Both the position numbers and the translations under genes were made by a program. The notes below the pieces were generated by a model that was not told where the DNA came from, made no database searches, and worked only from the letters and a program-made list of their open reading frames with translations. Of a stretch of 64,000 bases of DNA, positions 36,458 through 49,233 are shown in pieces (the stretch's first letter is position 1; each line of letters opens with the position of its first letter). The DNA comes from Boswellia sacra (lineage: Eukaryota; Streptophyta; Magnoliopsida; Sapindales; Burseraceae), in contig SNVD02007062.1 in NCBI GenBank assembly GCA_013180625.2, positions 62,001 through 126,000 of the forward strand. Direction: 5' to 3'.

Positions 36458-37850
36458 TGATAGGTGTCTATTTATATATTATTTTCATATCAATTCGCCT
36501 ATGTTTCTTTGCTATATTCCTTGGTATTTCTATGTTTTTGTATGGTTTTGATATTTGTAGGAGTTTTGGAGAAGTTTGCATTAAAATGGAGTAAAACCTC
36601 TCATTTTCACCTCTACCAGACAACCAATTTCTTGGATTTAATTGTGCCAATCTATAATGAACAAGGTAATATACTATATACCGTTGGAAAGCTCTAGAAG
36701 TCTAGTTTCTAAAGAAATATATGGTTTATAAATCCGTGTAGTGTACCTAAAGTTATGATTAAAATTGTATGAGTAGTGTAGAATTGTAATTTTACAAATC
36801 ACTGTAGCAGAGTATTATTTTGGGACACTGTAGCAAGGTTACTGTAGTAGAGTATATAAACACATTTTAGGGTTTTTATTTCATAACAAGAAGTAGGAGA
36901 TCTTGATTTCTCACGTATCTTGAAGTTCTTGAAGGAGAAAGAAGGCTTGGAAAGAGGAGGAATTACAATCCTAAGAAGATTCATCTACAGAGGAGATTTT
37001 CAAAGGATTTGTTAAGTGTTTCCTTTCCTTTTTATTTTATGAAATTTCTCTATGTTGTATTATATTTATGTTGTGTTTGAACATGTGTATCTAAATCCTA
37101 TTTGGTTGAGGGTGATTTCAAAGCCCTAGCTATGGTTTTTTTGAGTCGATTATTCAAGAAATTGTTATCCAATTTTCTAATTGAAGTTGCTTTTATTTTC
37201 CCTTACTCAATGCTTATGATTGCTTGCTAATTTTATTTGGGTGGCCAACTAAATAGAATCTAGTTGTTGTCTATTGCCAGACTAGAAATCTTGATCCATA
37301 ATTGTTTTGAATTTCTAATTGTTAGTAGCAAAATTGTTGTTGGAGATTGCAATTAGAGAATATAACCCAAGTTAAATAATCCGAGTTTGTGTGTTTATTG
37401 CAATAGATCAACCAATCTTTCGTATCATAAGCTTCCATTGAATTAAATTAAGAACGCTTGTTCTGGATTGTTTAATGGATAGAGATTAAATAAACAACTT
37501 GTTTTATTTAACGACAAAGTAAGGAAAGATTAGGGTAATTGGATGTTGTAATTAGATGACAATTCTATAGTTGATTCGCATATCTTGTGGTAGAGAATAA
37601 TCCCTTAACCAAGTTTCTCTAACTGATTATTTATCACTTCATTTGACTTTGCGTTGTGTTATTTTTCATTTGCATTCGTATTTCATTTAGTTAATCATTC
37701 AACAAACACACCAACCCTTCACCCTCCCATTTATTTTATTGTTGTTGTCTAATAACAAATTTAATTAGAACTAATCCTCATGGGAACAATATCTTACTTA
37801 TCACTTTATTACTTGTGCTACTAGTATACTTGCTAGTTTTGAACACACCA
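36458..37850 (+). repeat. 5' LTR of Athila-type element (1,393 bp)
   Basis: It starts TGATAGGTGTCTATTTATAT and ends GAACACACCA. It aligns throughout with the LTR at 60883-62293, though clearly more diverged than 60883 is from 63665. Confidence 0.85.
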
Positions 37851-37852
37851 AG

Positions 37853-37875
37853 TTTTTGGTGTTGTTGCTGGGGAT
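37853..37875 (+). other. Primer binding site (tRNA-Asp type), mutated
   Basis: It reads TTTTTGGTGTTGTTGCTGGG where the related copy at 62296 reads TTTTTGGCGCCGTTGCCGGG. The intact form is complementary to the 3' end of plant tRNA-Asp, the primer used by Athila elements. Every difference is C to T. Confidence 0.75.
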
Positions 37876-37954
37876 TGATTTTCTAATTGATTTGTTATTT
37901 TGTTTTACTATTAATTCTTCATTTTTATTTTTGTTTGTTTGTGTTTAGGATTTT

Positions 37955-39410
37955 ATGCCCGACGGACAAGCGGACCAACAACTAAAGCGGATTAAGGAGT
38001 TTCTCGAATCCTTGAATTTAGTACTAAGTCTGTCAATTTCAACTCAACCTCTCGAATTTGACCTTGCATGAAATACTTCGCTTCCATCTTCCTGTAGTTC
38101 AATCAAATCTGAATTGGAAGTAATGGCATCGCAAAACAATTGGACTCTTAAGGAGTTAGCGACGCCAAATATTGATCAACAACTGCTATGAATAAATCCC
38201 AACCTTAAGGTAGATTTTGAGCTTAAATCTGGACTATTTCATCTCTTGCCTACATTTCATGGTTTTACGGGAGATGATCCTAACAAACACCTCAAAAAAT
38301 TCCATGTGATATGCTCAAGTGTGAAGCTAACCAGCATTTGTGAGGAGCAAATAAAGCTGAGAGCTTGTCCCATTCTCATTAGCAGATTCAGAGAAAAAGT
38401 GACTAAGCTATCTACCACCAGGTGCCATCACCACATGGAATGAGATAAGTAGACTCTTTTGGAGAAATACTTTGCCACCTCAAAAGCTGCAAACATTAGA
38501 AAAGAAATTTATGGCATTCAACAATACAATGGAGAATCACTTTATGAAATTAGAAGAGATTTAAAAAGTTATGTGCTAGTTGTCCACACCACCAAATTAG
38601 TGATCAACTACTTATTCAATATTTTTATAAGGGTCTCATGCCAATGGATAGGAGTATTATTGATGCTGCTAGTGGAGGAGCACTAGTTAATAAAACACCA
38701 GAAGCTGTGAGATATTTGATTGGCAACATGGCATCAGACTCCCAACAATTCAGTAGTCGATTTGAAAGTAATTAATATAAGTGCTTTGAATATTGAATAA
38801 CAACTTTCTCGAATTACCTCTCTTGTGAAACAAATGGCTGTAGGAAATATGCAGCAATCTTATGCTTGTGGGATATGTTCTACCACAGAGCATCTAATCG
38901 ACATATGCCCAACCTTGCAAGAAGGAAAGACGGAACAAGCTAATGTCATGGGTGGATTTCTAGGACAACCAAGGCAAAGGTATGACCCATTTTCTAATAC
39001 CTACAATGCAAGATGGCGAGGTCACCCCAATTTTAGTTATGGGAATCATTAACTAATTGCTCCAAATGTCGTACCAAAACGGCTACCAAGTTTTAATCAA
39101 CCAAGAGTGCAACAACCGTTTCGAACTCGACCATTGCCAGTACCACAACCAGCTCCACAAAGCTTAAGTAAGTCTCTCAAGGATATTGTTAAAGCACTTG
39201 CCACTAACACAATGCAATTTCAACAGGAAACTAGGACAAGTATCCAAAGCCTAGAAAATCAAATGGGCTAATTGGCTACTAACATGAGCAAATTCCAGGG
39301 TCAAGGCTCAGGAAAATTACCTTCTCAAACAGTGATAAACCAAAGAGAGAATGTTAGTATAGTAACTTTGAGAAGTGGAAAGCAATTAGAGGTCCTACTA
39401 AAAAAATAAC
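37955..39410 (+). pseudogene. Athila-type Gag remnant
   Basis: Athila Gag landmarks are readable across shifting frames: FELKSGLFHLLPTFHGFTGD and DPNKHLKKFHVICSS (about 38215-38320), then a segment with FATSKAANIRKEIYGIQQYN (about 38470-38530), then an Asp/Ala-rich stretch about a possible zinc-binding CGICSTTEHLIDICPTLQE (about 38855-38920). Multiple stops and frameshifts are present. It would form the nucleocapsid; it is now non-functional. Confidence 0.82.
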
Positions 39411-39689
39411 AGACCAATGAAGGGGATGACACCACTTCCACCATGAATAAAACATCATCTTCTAAGGTAAATCTTAAAACTCCTATTCTTTCTTTTGTTA
39501 CTCTTTTAACTTTTCCTATCAAATTTGTAAAATCAAAGAAGGAAGAATAAGAACAGGAAACATTGGAGAAGTTTTGCAAGATCGAGGTAAATATACCACT
39601 TTTGGATGATATTAAGTAAGTACCTCATTGCGCAAAATTTCTCAAGGAGTTATGTACCAACAAGAGAAAGTTAAAGGGGAATAAGAAAG

Positions 39690-42600
39690 TAAGTGTGCAG
39701 AAAAATGTTTCAGCTTTACTACAAAGAAAAATTTCTTCAAAATGCAAAGATCCATGTACATTTAGCATTCCATGCACCATTGGTAATATCAAGTTTGAAA
39801 GAGCTATGTTAGATATAGGAGAATCTATTAATGTCATGTCATATTCTATTTATGCTTCTTTAAATCTTGGACCCCTTGCAGAAACTGATATTATCATTCA
39901 ACTTGCTGATCGTTCTAATGCATATCTCAAGGGAGTTGTGGGAGATGCTCTTGTGTAGGTGAATCAATTGGTTTTCCCAGCCGAATTCTATATTCTTGAA
40001 ATGGAGGATGAGATATCTCCCAATCCAACACCAATTCTTTTAGGAAGACCATTCTTGAAAATTGCCCGAACCAAGATTGATGTTCATTATGGCACTCTCA
40101 CCATGGAGTCTGATGGCAACGTGATCCGTTTTAATATTTGTGAGGCAATGAGGTACCTTAGTGACTTACATTATATTTCTGCAGTTGATGTTTTTGATTC
40201 TCTAGCACAACAACTTTTTGAGTTAACTCACAAGGATGGATTGGAAGTAGCTATTAGTGAGCACATAGGGACGAAAAATTTCAAAGAACTAAGAAGATTG
40301 ATACAAGTGTGTGAAGGAGTGGAGAAAGCTGTGGCAAGGTTAGATGAGACTATAGCTATAATCACAAACAGTTATGATGTTTCTTAAATTGAATTATCTT
40401 TATCTAATGAGAAACTTTTTCCTTCTGTGATGAATTGTCGGTCATAATAGCAAAGGACCTTACACCACTACAAGAAGAGAAACTCATTCGAGTATTTTGA
40501 GATCACAAAACAGCTATTGGGTGGACAATTGCTAACATCAAAGGTATTAGCCTAGTCATATGCATGCACCGTATCTTATTAGAAGAATGATCCAAGCCCA
40601 CTAGAGAAGCACAACGGAGGTTGAATCCTTCTGTGATGGAAGTTGTCAAGAAAGAGATCCTCAAACTATTAGATATGGGCATGATTTATCCAATTTCAGA
40701 TAGCAAATCTGTGAGCCCAGTCCAAGTTGTTCCCAAGAAATTTGGTGTTACAGTGGTTAAGAATGACAATAATGAGGTAGTTTCCACTTGTATCCAGACT
40801 GGGTGGCGAGTTTGCATTGATTATTGGAAGCTCAATTCAACAACTTGCAAGGATCACTTTTCCTTGCCATTCATTGATTAAATGCTTAAGAGGTTAGAAG
40901 GTCATTCTCACTATTGTTTTCTTGATGGTTACTCAGGATATAATCAGATTGTCATTGCTCTTGTGGACCAAGAGAAAACTATATTCACGTGTCCATTTGG
41001 TACATTTGCCTATTGACGCACGCCATCAGGGCTTTGCAATGCCCCTGCACTTTGCAAAGGTGTATGGTAAATATTTTCTCTGATTATGTTGAGAATATCA
41101 TTGAGGTATTTATGGATGACTTTAATATTTTTTGTGATTCTTTTGATAAATACCTTGACAACCTTGCAGTTATACTTCAAAGATGTATAAAAATTAACCT
41201 TGTTTTGAATTGAAAAAAATGTCATTTTATGGTAGATCAGGGTATAGTTTTGGAAAATTTTATTTCTGCTAAGGGTATAGAAGTTGATAAATCTAATATA
41301 GACCTTATATGTTCCTTACCACCCCCCCACAAGTGTGCGGGATATTCATTCTTTTTTTGGTCATGCAGGTTTCTATCACAGGTTCATAAAAGATTTTTTT
41401 GAAGATAGCATTGCCCCTATGTAGACTACTATAAAATGATATGACCTTTGAATTTGATTAGAAATGCAATAAGGCATTTGAGAAACTAAAGGAACTCTTG
41501 ACTTTGGCTCGAGTGATCCAACCTTCAAATTGGGATCATCCATTTGAGATTATGTAAGATGCAAGTGACTATGTTGTGGGTGCCGTCTTGCGTCAACGAA
41601 TTGGCAAAATTTCACATGCCATTTACTATGCATCTCAGACTTTAAATGATGCTCAGTTTAACTATTCCACCATCGAGAAACAGCTCTTAGCGGTTTTTGC
41701 TTTAGAAAAGTTTCGTTCTTATTTGATTGGTACTAAGGTAACCATTTATTCTAACCATGCAGCCTTAAGGTACTTGCTCACAAAGAAAGATGTTAAACCA
41801 AGGCTTATCTGGTGGAACTCCTCCTACAAGAATTTGACTTGGAGATCAAAGATTAGAGGGGAAGTGAAAACTTAGTTGCAGACCATCTTAGTCACTTTGT
41901 CCATGATAAGGATGTACTACCATTACAAGAAAGTTTTTCGGATGAACAATTACTGTCTCTAAGTGTAGTAGCCCCTTGGTAAGCGGATATTGTCAACTAC
42001 TTATACCTAGAAGCTACTAGATAACTTGACTCGAGTTCAAAGAGACAAGATCAAAAAACATTGCCAAGCACTACATATGGGATGATCCATGCTTATGGAA
42101 GTATTGTTCTGGCCAAGTGATAAGAAGGTGTGTCTCTGAACCTAAATTTAATTCAATTTTAACCTTCTATCATTCATATGCATGTGGAGGTCACTTTGGA
42201 CCAAAAAGAACAGCCCTCAAAGTTCTTGAATATGGTTTTTATTGGCCAACATTGTTTAAAGATACATACCTATTTTGCAAAACATGTGATCGATGCCAAA
42301 AAATAGGTAATTTAAGTGCCAAAAATCAAATGCCACAAACCCCTATTCTTCTTGTTGAAATTTTTAATATGTTAGGTATTGATTTCATGGGTTTTTTTCC
42401 TTCATCTTTTGATAATGCTTACATTATACTTACTGTGGATTATGTTTCTAAATGGGTGGAAGCAAAAACTATGAGAACTAATGGTTCTAAAGTTGTTGCA
42501 GATTTTCTCAAATCTAATATTCCTGCAAGATTTGAAATACCAAGAGCCATAATTAGCGATAAAGGAACACACTTCTACAACAGATCATTTGAAGCCTTGC

Positions 42601-42770
42601 ACTAAAAATACAACATCACTCACAAAGTTTCCACTACATATCATCTACAAACTAGTGGTCAAGTTGAAGTTTCAAATCGAGAAGTCAAGTCCATCCTGGA
42701 GAAGATAGTGAATCCGAATAGATAAGATTGGAGCTTACGACTTGATGATGCACTATAGGCATACCAGACT
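39690..42770 (+). pseudogene. Athila-type Pol, part 1 (protease to integrase core)
   Basis: The protease region (39740-40390) keeps the catalytic Asp in AMLDIGESINVM and has PILLGRPFLKIARTKIDVH. RT (40621-41220) keeps WRVCIDYWKLN and FMDD, the Athila form of the YxDD box. RNase H (41530-41880) shows [20 protein letters not shown]. Integrase (42117-42770) has a zinc-binding HX3-4H...CDRCQK region and the catalytic D in LGIDFMGFFP. Frameshifts and stops occur throughout. The integrase is cut at 42770 by the Tekay-like insertion and continues at 50883. Confidence 0.85.
42766..42770. repeat. Target duplication AGACT of Tekay-like element, left copy
   Basis: AGACT precedes the LTR and recurs at 50878-50882 after the other LTR. 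Confidence 0.85.
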
Positions 42771-44374
42771 TGTAAAGCCCATTAATTTTTACCTAGACCT
42801 AGCCCATTTTGTTTTGTTAGCAACCCAGCCCAATGTTTTACTTTAGCCCAGCCCATAAGCCTTTTTTTTTCATTTTTTAATACAATTATGTTAGGAATTA
42901 AATAAGGAAATAATTAGAAAGAAAATTTAGAAGAGAAGGCAGAGGGGGAGACGTGAGAGAAGGAAGTGAAAGGGCAAGAGGACCTTTTTTATTTTCAAGA
43001 GGAATTTGGAGAGTTTTGAGGTGAGACTGCGGTTCCTAATCCATATCTGAATCCGATCGAGTGGGAAATACATTTTTACCAATAATTGAACTATAAATTA
43101 TAAATTTCTATTTTTTATAATTGTTAGCGAAACTTTATTATGTTAGTAAATATATATTCCTTTATTCTTGTATGAAGCATATTTCATAGTTTATCAAATA
43201 TTGTCTATGTAGTTATTAGAAAGAATTGTTTAATGTTTTAGAGATTTAAAAGTAAAGAATTGAATTTTTATGTTTTCCTAAGCTAGTACCCAATTCATTC
43301 AGATAGTGGAATTATAGAGGTCTTTGGGACCCATTTAGGCACACATAGAGGCTTTGGGCCGTGTGATCTGGATGTTTAGCCCTTTGGGGGCAGCTCTGCG
43401 CACGTGTAGGATCAGTATAGTGATATCTTAGCCTGAGCGATCCTAGCCTCGCCAGATCATGATCAGTCAGATTAGTTTGGGTACTTGAATAGTAAAACTA
43501 TAATGAGTTAGAAATTTAAAATGTGAAATGAGTTTTATGAGATTTAGAACCTTAATACATCTATTAGATTGAATTTTGAATGCAAGTGGAAATGCCTTAG
43601 AATATTTTTATATTATAATTTTGATTATGTGAAAGGCATATAAATTATTTAAAGATTTGCTTCCTCATTTTTGTATCTTTTCTAAGTAGTTTTCTGATTA
43701 ATGTTAGTAAAGCAGAATTTTAATTAATGAATTGTTATGATATATTATTTTATCTTATGCAAATTTTATCTATTTTAATGACTCTATCCCACTCACTGAG
43801 ATTATACTCACCCTATTTTTTTTAAAAACCCATTTTTTTCCTAGGAGATTGCAGTGTTCAATCCGAACGTCAGTAGCTGCTTGAGGTTGGCTATTTGATG
43901 ATGCTCTGAGAGCCTTCTTTTTTTGATATCTGGTTTCACTTTTGTAGATGATTTTTGTTACATGTGTATTTTTTTGATACTGTATATACATCAAGGATTT
44001 TGTTTTAGTTTCCTTTAAAAACTTTTGCCTACTCATTATGCATGAGTTTTTGAGGAAACTTATATTAAAATCCTAATTGTAAACTTTTTGAATTGTAATT
44101 AATTATATTTGAGGCCGAAGGCCATATTTTCTCTTAAAGATTGTTTTGGAGATACAATTGTTTTAATAGAGGACTTAAGGTCCCAAAAAGGAAGTTACTA
44201 GTTATATAAATATTTTGGAAGTGTTGAATTTTGTGTACTTGGCAGGGGGATTAGTCTAAAATACAGGGGAGACTCTGCCAAATTTTCTTAAAGTAGCATA
44301 TTTTAAAAATTTAAATTTTCTTAGCATACTTTTAGGCACGATTCGCTCGTGTTAGCTAGGGGCGGGTCGTGTCA
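42771..44374 (+). repeat. 5' LTR of Tekay-like element (1,604 bp)
   Basis: Ends TGTAAAGCCC...GGGTCGTGTCA. It matches 49234-50877 closely but lacks about 43 bp near 43060 that the 3' LTR keeps (around 49523-49565). Confidence 0.92.
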
Positions 44375-44376
44375 AT

Positions 44377-44389
44377 TTGGTATCAGAGC
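44377..44389 (+). other. Primer binding site (tRNA-iMet)
   Basis: TTGGTATCAGAGC follows the LTR end at 44374. Confidence 0.85.
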
Positions 44390-44478
44390 CTGGTTTTTAA
44401 GATTTTGTTAACTCTCTCATTTTCGCATATACATGGTTTTGTAATGATAAAAGAAGCATTATATTTTGTAGGCATCAT

Positions 44479-45675
44479 CATGAGCCAACATACAGGCAGG
44501 CCTTGCACTAGAGCTAGGTGCGGACTGAACCAAACTGCAAATTCTCCACCACCACCACCACCTGAAGGTGAGGGGGAAAATGAACATAACTGTGGAGAGG
44601 AAGAATAGTCAAATGCGAGAGGGAATGATAATAGGAACCACCGAGATCCTCCTTTCATTATACACTCAGTAGATGCACTTGCCCAGCTTGTTGCTACTGT
44701 TACTCAAAATCAAGGGCGTGTTAGGGAATAGAACACTATTGAGCGGGTTAGGATCTTGGGTGGTCAAAGCTTTGATGGTAATGTTGAACCTCCTGGTGCA
44801 GAGGCTTGGTTAAGCATGTTAGAGCATATCTTTGGAGTTATGGGGTGTATTGATGAGCAGAAGTTGCTTTTTGCTACATTTTTATTGGAGGGTGGAGCAT
44901 ACCACTGGTGGGAGTCCGTTCAATGCCGTTATCCATCACATGAAGTTATTACTTGGGCTATGTTTAAAAAGGAGTTCTTTGATCACTACTTCCCTATTGT
45001 GTACAAAGATATCAAGCGTAGTAAGTTCTTGAGGCTGGTTCAAGGGTCCAGATTAGTGGAGGAGTATGAGAAGAAATTTTTAGAGCTCTCTAGGTTTGCT
45101 CCTTCTATTATGGCTGATGAGGAGGAAAGGTGTAAAAAATTTAAAGAAGGATTATGTAGAGAAATCAGAGTTGTACTTACTGCCAACAATTGTGGTGACT
45201 TTGGTAAGTTAGTCCAAGCTGCTATGAAAGTTGAGAGAAATTTGGGGGATGCTAACCGAGCTGATTCAAGCCATAACGTCATCAGGGTTGGCCAGTTGAT
45301 AGTAGTAGCCACCGACCAAGCAAGAGAAGGGGTAGTTATTCAGCTTATTCTGATAGTTATAAGAGTACTCAGAGACAGAGTTCACTAGAGGGGCAGAAAC
45401 AGAGTTTTGGACAGGGAGCTATGCAACAATCTGTGGGAAGTAATTCTAGAGATCAGCCGGTTGGTAGAAAGGGGAGCAGACAAATGATGACCAATCCAGA
45501 ATGACTCCATACCTATTATGTGAGACTTGTGGCAAGCTTCATAAGGGAGAGTATCGGTTTGGTAGAACTGGTTGTTATCATTGTGGTCAGAAAGGGCATA
45601 TCAAGAAATTCTGTCCTGCTTTAACTCAAGATAGCATCTTTGTTCAGAAAGATAGAGGACCTAGAAGGCTTTAAA
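44479..45675 (+). pseudogene. Tekay-like Gag
   Basis: The start MSQHTGRPCTRARCGLNQTA is followed by a Pro run and stop codons near 44606 and 44729. The retrotransposon gag domain (44756-45290) shows EAWLSMLEHIFGVMGC, GGAYHWWESV and the FLELSRFAPS segment. After a frameshift comes a zinc-knuckle region with CETCGKLHKG and CYHCGQKGHIKKFC (about 45520-45612). Gag would package element RNA. Confidence 0.85.
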
Positions 45676-45776
45676 CATGGACATCTACTTCTTCAGCTAG
45701 AAACCAGACGAATACCTCAAGAAATAGTAACAATCAACAAGGTAGTCAGCCAGTTCGACAGGCACGAGTCTTTGCC

Positions 45777-48700
45777 ATGACTCAGCAACAGGCACAAGCT
45801 ACGCCAGAGGTGGTTACTGGTACATTGACTATCTTTGGTTGTGAGGCCTGCATTTTGATTGACCCTGGATCCACCCATTCCTTTGTTTCATGTATGTTTG
45901 CTATGTATGCTGATAGAGATTTGAAACCGTTGGAGTGTACTTTAGCAGTAGCCACACCTATTGGGGATTCCATCTTGGTAGGAAATGTTCTTAAGGATTG
46001 CATTGTGAAGGTGGGTAATCATGATCTGTTAGCAAACTTAATTCCTTTAGATATCCAAGACTTCAACGTGATATTGGGAATGGATTGGCTTGCAACTCAC
46101 CATGCATCTATAGATTGCTTCAAGAAGGAGGTGGTATTTAGAAAACCTGAAACACCAAAATTTATTTTCGGTGGAGATCGACAAATCCTCTCTAATTGCA
46201 TAATATCTGCCCTTGAAGCTAAGCGATTATTTGAAAAGGGGTGTTCAGCCTACCTAGCTCATGTGATTGACACTTCAATGGGTGAAGCAAAGATAGAAGA
46301 TATTCCTATTGTACAAGATTTCTCGGATGTGTTTCCAGAAGATTTACCCAGCTTACCACCAGATAGGGAAGTTGAATTCACAATCGACTTAGCTCCGGGC
46401 ATAACTCCTATTTCCATGGCACCATACAGAATGGCTCCAGCAGAGTTAAAGGAGTTAAAAGTTCAATTGCAAGAGTTGGTTGATAAAGGGTTTATTAGAC
46501 CTAGTGTTTCACCATAGAGAGCACCTATCTTGTTTGTTAAAAAGAAGGATGGAATGATGCGGTTATGCATAGACTACCGATAGTTGAACAAGGTGACAAT
46601 TCGCAACAAGTATCCTCTCCCTCATATTGGTGATTTGTTTGATCAGTTGCAAGGTGCAAGGGTTTTCTCTAAGATAGATTTGCGCTCAGGTTACCATCAA
46701 CTCAAGATTAGAGAGGCTGATGTACCTAAGACTACTTTCAGAACTCGTTATGGGCACTATGAATTTCTTGTAATGCCATTTGGGTTGACTAATGCTCCAG
46801 CAGCTTTTATGGACCTCATGAATCGAGTATTTCATCCTTATTTGGATCGCTTTGTTATCGTGTTTATTGATGACATATTGGTGTATTCGCGAGACAAGGA
46901 GGAGCATGCAGAATATTTGAAGATAGTTTTGCAGACCTTGAGGGAGAAACAACTTTATGCCAAATTCAGCAAGTGTCAGTTTTAGCTGGACAAGGTTGTG
47001 TTTTTGGGACATGTGATATCAGCTGAAGGGGTATATGTAAATCCTCAGAAGGTAGAAGCTATTGTTAAATGGGAGAGACCCACTAATGTAACAGAAGTCA
47101 AAACTTTTCTTGGCTTGGCAGGTTATTATAGGAGATTCATTGAGGATTTTTTCCAAAATTGTTGTCCCATTAACACGGTTGACTCGTAAGGAGGTGAAGT
47201 TTGAGTGGACTGATGCTTGTGAGCAGTGTTTTCAAGAGCTCAAAACACGATTAACTTCTGCACCCATACTTACTCTTCCATCCGGTAATGAGGGGTTTGT
47301 GATTTATAGTGATGCCTCTAGACAGGGGTTAGGTTGTGTTTTGATGCAATATGGGAAGGTGATAGCTTATGCTTCAGGACAACTAAAGAAGCATGAACAA
47401 AATTATCCCACCCATGACTTAGAATTGGCAGCAATTGTATTTGCACTCAAGACTTGGCGACATTACTTGTATGGGGCAACATGTCAAATTTATACAGCAC
47501 AAGAGCCTTAAGTATCTGTTCACTCAAAAAGAATTGAATCTTAGGCAGAGGAGGTGGATTAAGCTTATCAAGGATTATGACTACACAATTGACTATCACC
47601 CAGGTAAAGCAAATATGGTAGCAGATGCACTCAGCCGAAAATCCTCGAGCTCTATAGCCTATTTGAAGGTGACATATCTACCTTTATTGATTGAATTGAG
47701 GTATTTGGGAATTGAGTTAACAATAAATGACTCAAGTGTGCTACTAGCCAATTTCCATGTTAGACGTACTTTAATTAATAAAGTTAGAGATGCACAATTA
47801 CAAGATCCTCAATTAGAGAAACTGATAGAAGAGGTGAAGAAAGGCTTAAGATTAGACTTTGTGGTTAGAGATGATGGAGCATTAGTTATGGGAAATAGAC
47901 TTTGTGTGCCCAACATTGAAGAATTAAAGAAAGAGATTATGGAAGAAGCTCACTTTCCAGCCTATGTAATGCATCCAGGAAGTACTAAGATGTATCGTAA
48001 TTTGAGAAAACATTATTGGTGGCAAGGTATGAAGCGGGATATTGCAGAATTTGTGTCTCGGTGTTTAGTTTGCTGATAAATCAAAGCTGATCACCAGAAA
48101 CCTGCAGGACTCTCTCAACCACTTTCTATTCTTGAGTGGAAATGGGAACACATTACTATGGATTTTGTGGTAGGACTTCCACGTACTATGGCTGGTCATG
48201 ATGGTATTTGGGTAGTGGTAGATCGCTTTACAAAATCTACACACTTTTTACCTGTCAAGGCTGCTTATTCATTGAATAGGCTAGCTAGTATTTATGTAGC
48301 AGAGATTGTCCGTCTTCATGGTGAACCTGTCTCAATAATATCAGATAGAGACCCACATTTCACTTCCAGATTTTGGCCTAGCTTGCAAAAATTTAGGCAC
48401 AAGATTGAATTTCAGCGCAGCTTTTCACCCACAAACAGATGGTCAATCTGAGCGTACCATTCAAACTCTTGAAGAAATACTTAAAGCTTGTGTATTGGAG
48501 TTTAAAGGCAATTGGGATGTTTATTTGCCTCTAATGGAATTTGCTTATAATAATAGTTACCAATCCAGTATTGAAATAGCACCTTATAAGGCTCTATATG
48601 GGAGGAAATGTAGAACACCAATATGTTGGGATGAAGTGGGTGAGAGGAGACTATTGGGACCAGAACTTGTACAAGATACAAATGAAAAGATATTATTAGA

Positions 48701-49170
48701 AACAAAATGAAGGCAGCACAAGATCGACAGAAGAGTTATGTTGATAAGCGTAGAAGAGATCTAGAGTTTCAAGTAGGAGATAAAATGTTCTTGAAGATAT
48801 CTCCTTGGAAAGGTGTGCTTCGTTTTGGTAAACGTGGGAAACTAAGTCTGCGTTATATTGGGCCTTACGAGATTATAGAGTGTGTGGGTACAGTTGCTTA
48901 CCATTTAGCTTTGCCTCCAGATTGTCAAAGATACATAATGTGTTTCATGTCTCTATGCTCCATAAGTATGTGTATGATCCAAGGCATATCCTTCAACAGC
49001 AGCCAATTCAACTAAAAGAAGACTTGACTTTTGAAGAAGAACCATTTAAGATTATAGAATGGAAACAGCAAGTACTTCGTGCCAAGACGATTCCATTGGT
49101 TAAGGTGTGGTGGCGAAATCACTCAAAGGAAGAAGCTACTTGGGAGCGAGAGGATGTTATGCGAACTTAG
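45777..49170 (+). pseudogene. Tekay-like Pol with chromodomain-like tail
   Basis: Protease (45777-46180) keeps the catalytic Asp in LIDPGSTHSFVS. RT (46380-47000) keeps [18 protein letters not shown] and FIDD; stops lie at about 46515, 46581 and 46983. RNase H (47110-47640) has [18 protein letters not shown] and [18 protein letters not shown] across a frameshift. Integrase (about 47960-48710) has the [17 protein letters not shown] zinc-binding region, catalytic D in TMDFVVGLPR and D in SDRDPHFTS, and HPQTDGQSERTIQTLEEIL. The tail (48880-49170) reads FHVSMLHKYV and IPLVKVWWRNHSKEEATWE, a derived chromodomain. At least five frameshifts occur. Confidence 0.9.
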
Positions 49171-49233
49171 TACCCACATCTCTTTCTCTCAGGTTAGTAA
49201 TTTCGAGGATGAAATTTTTTTAGGGGGTACTAT

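Noticed and set aside
44383..44658. Minus-strand 91-aa ORF near the Tekay-like Gag start
   Set aside because: Antisense of the Pro-rich Gag start.
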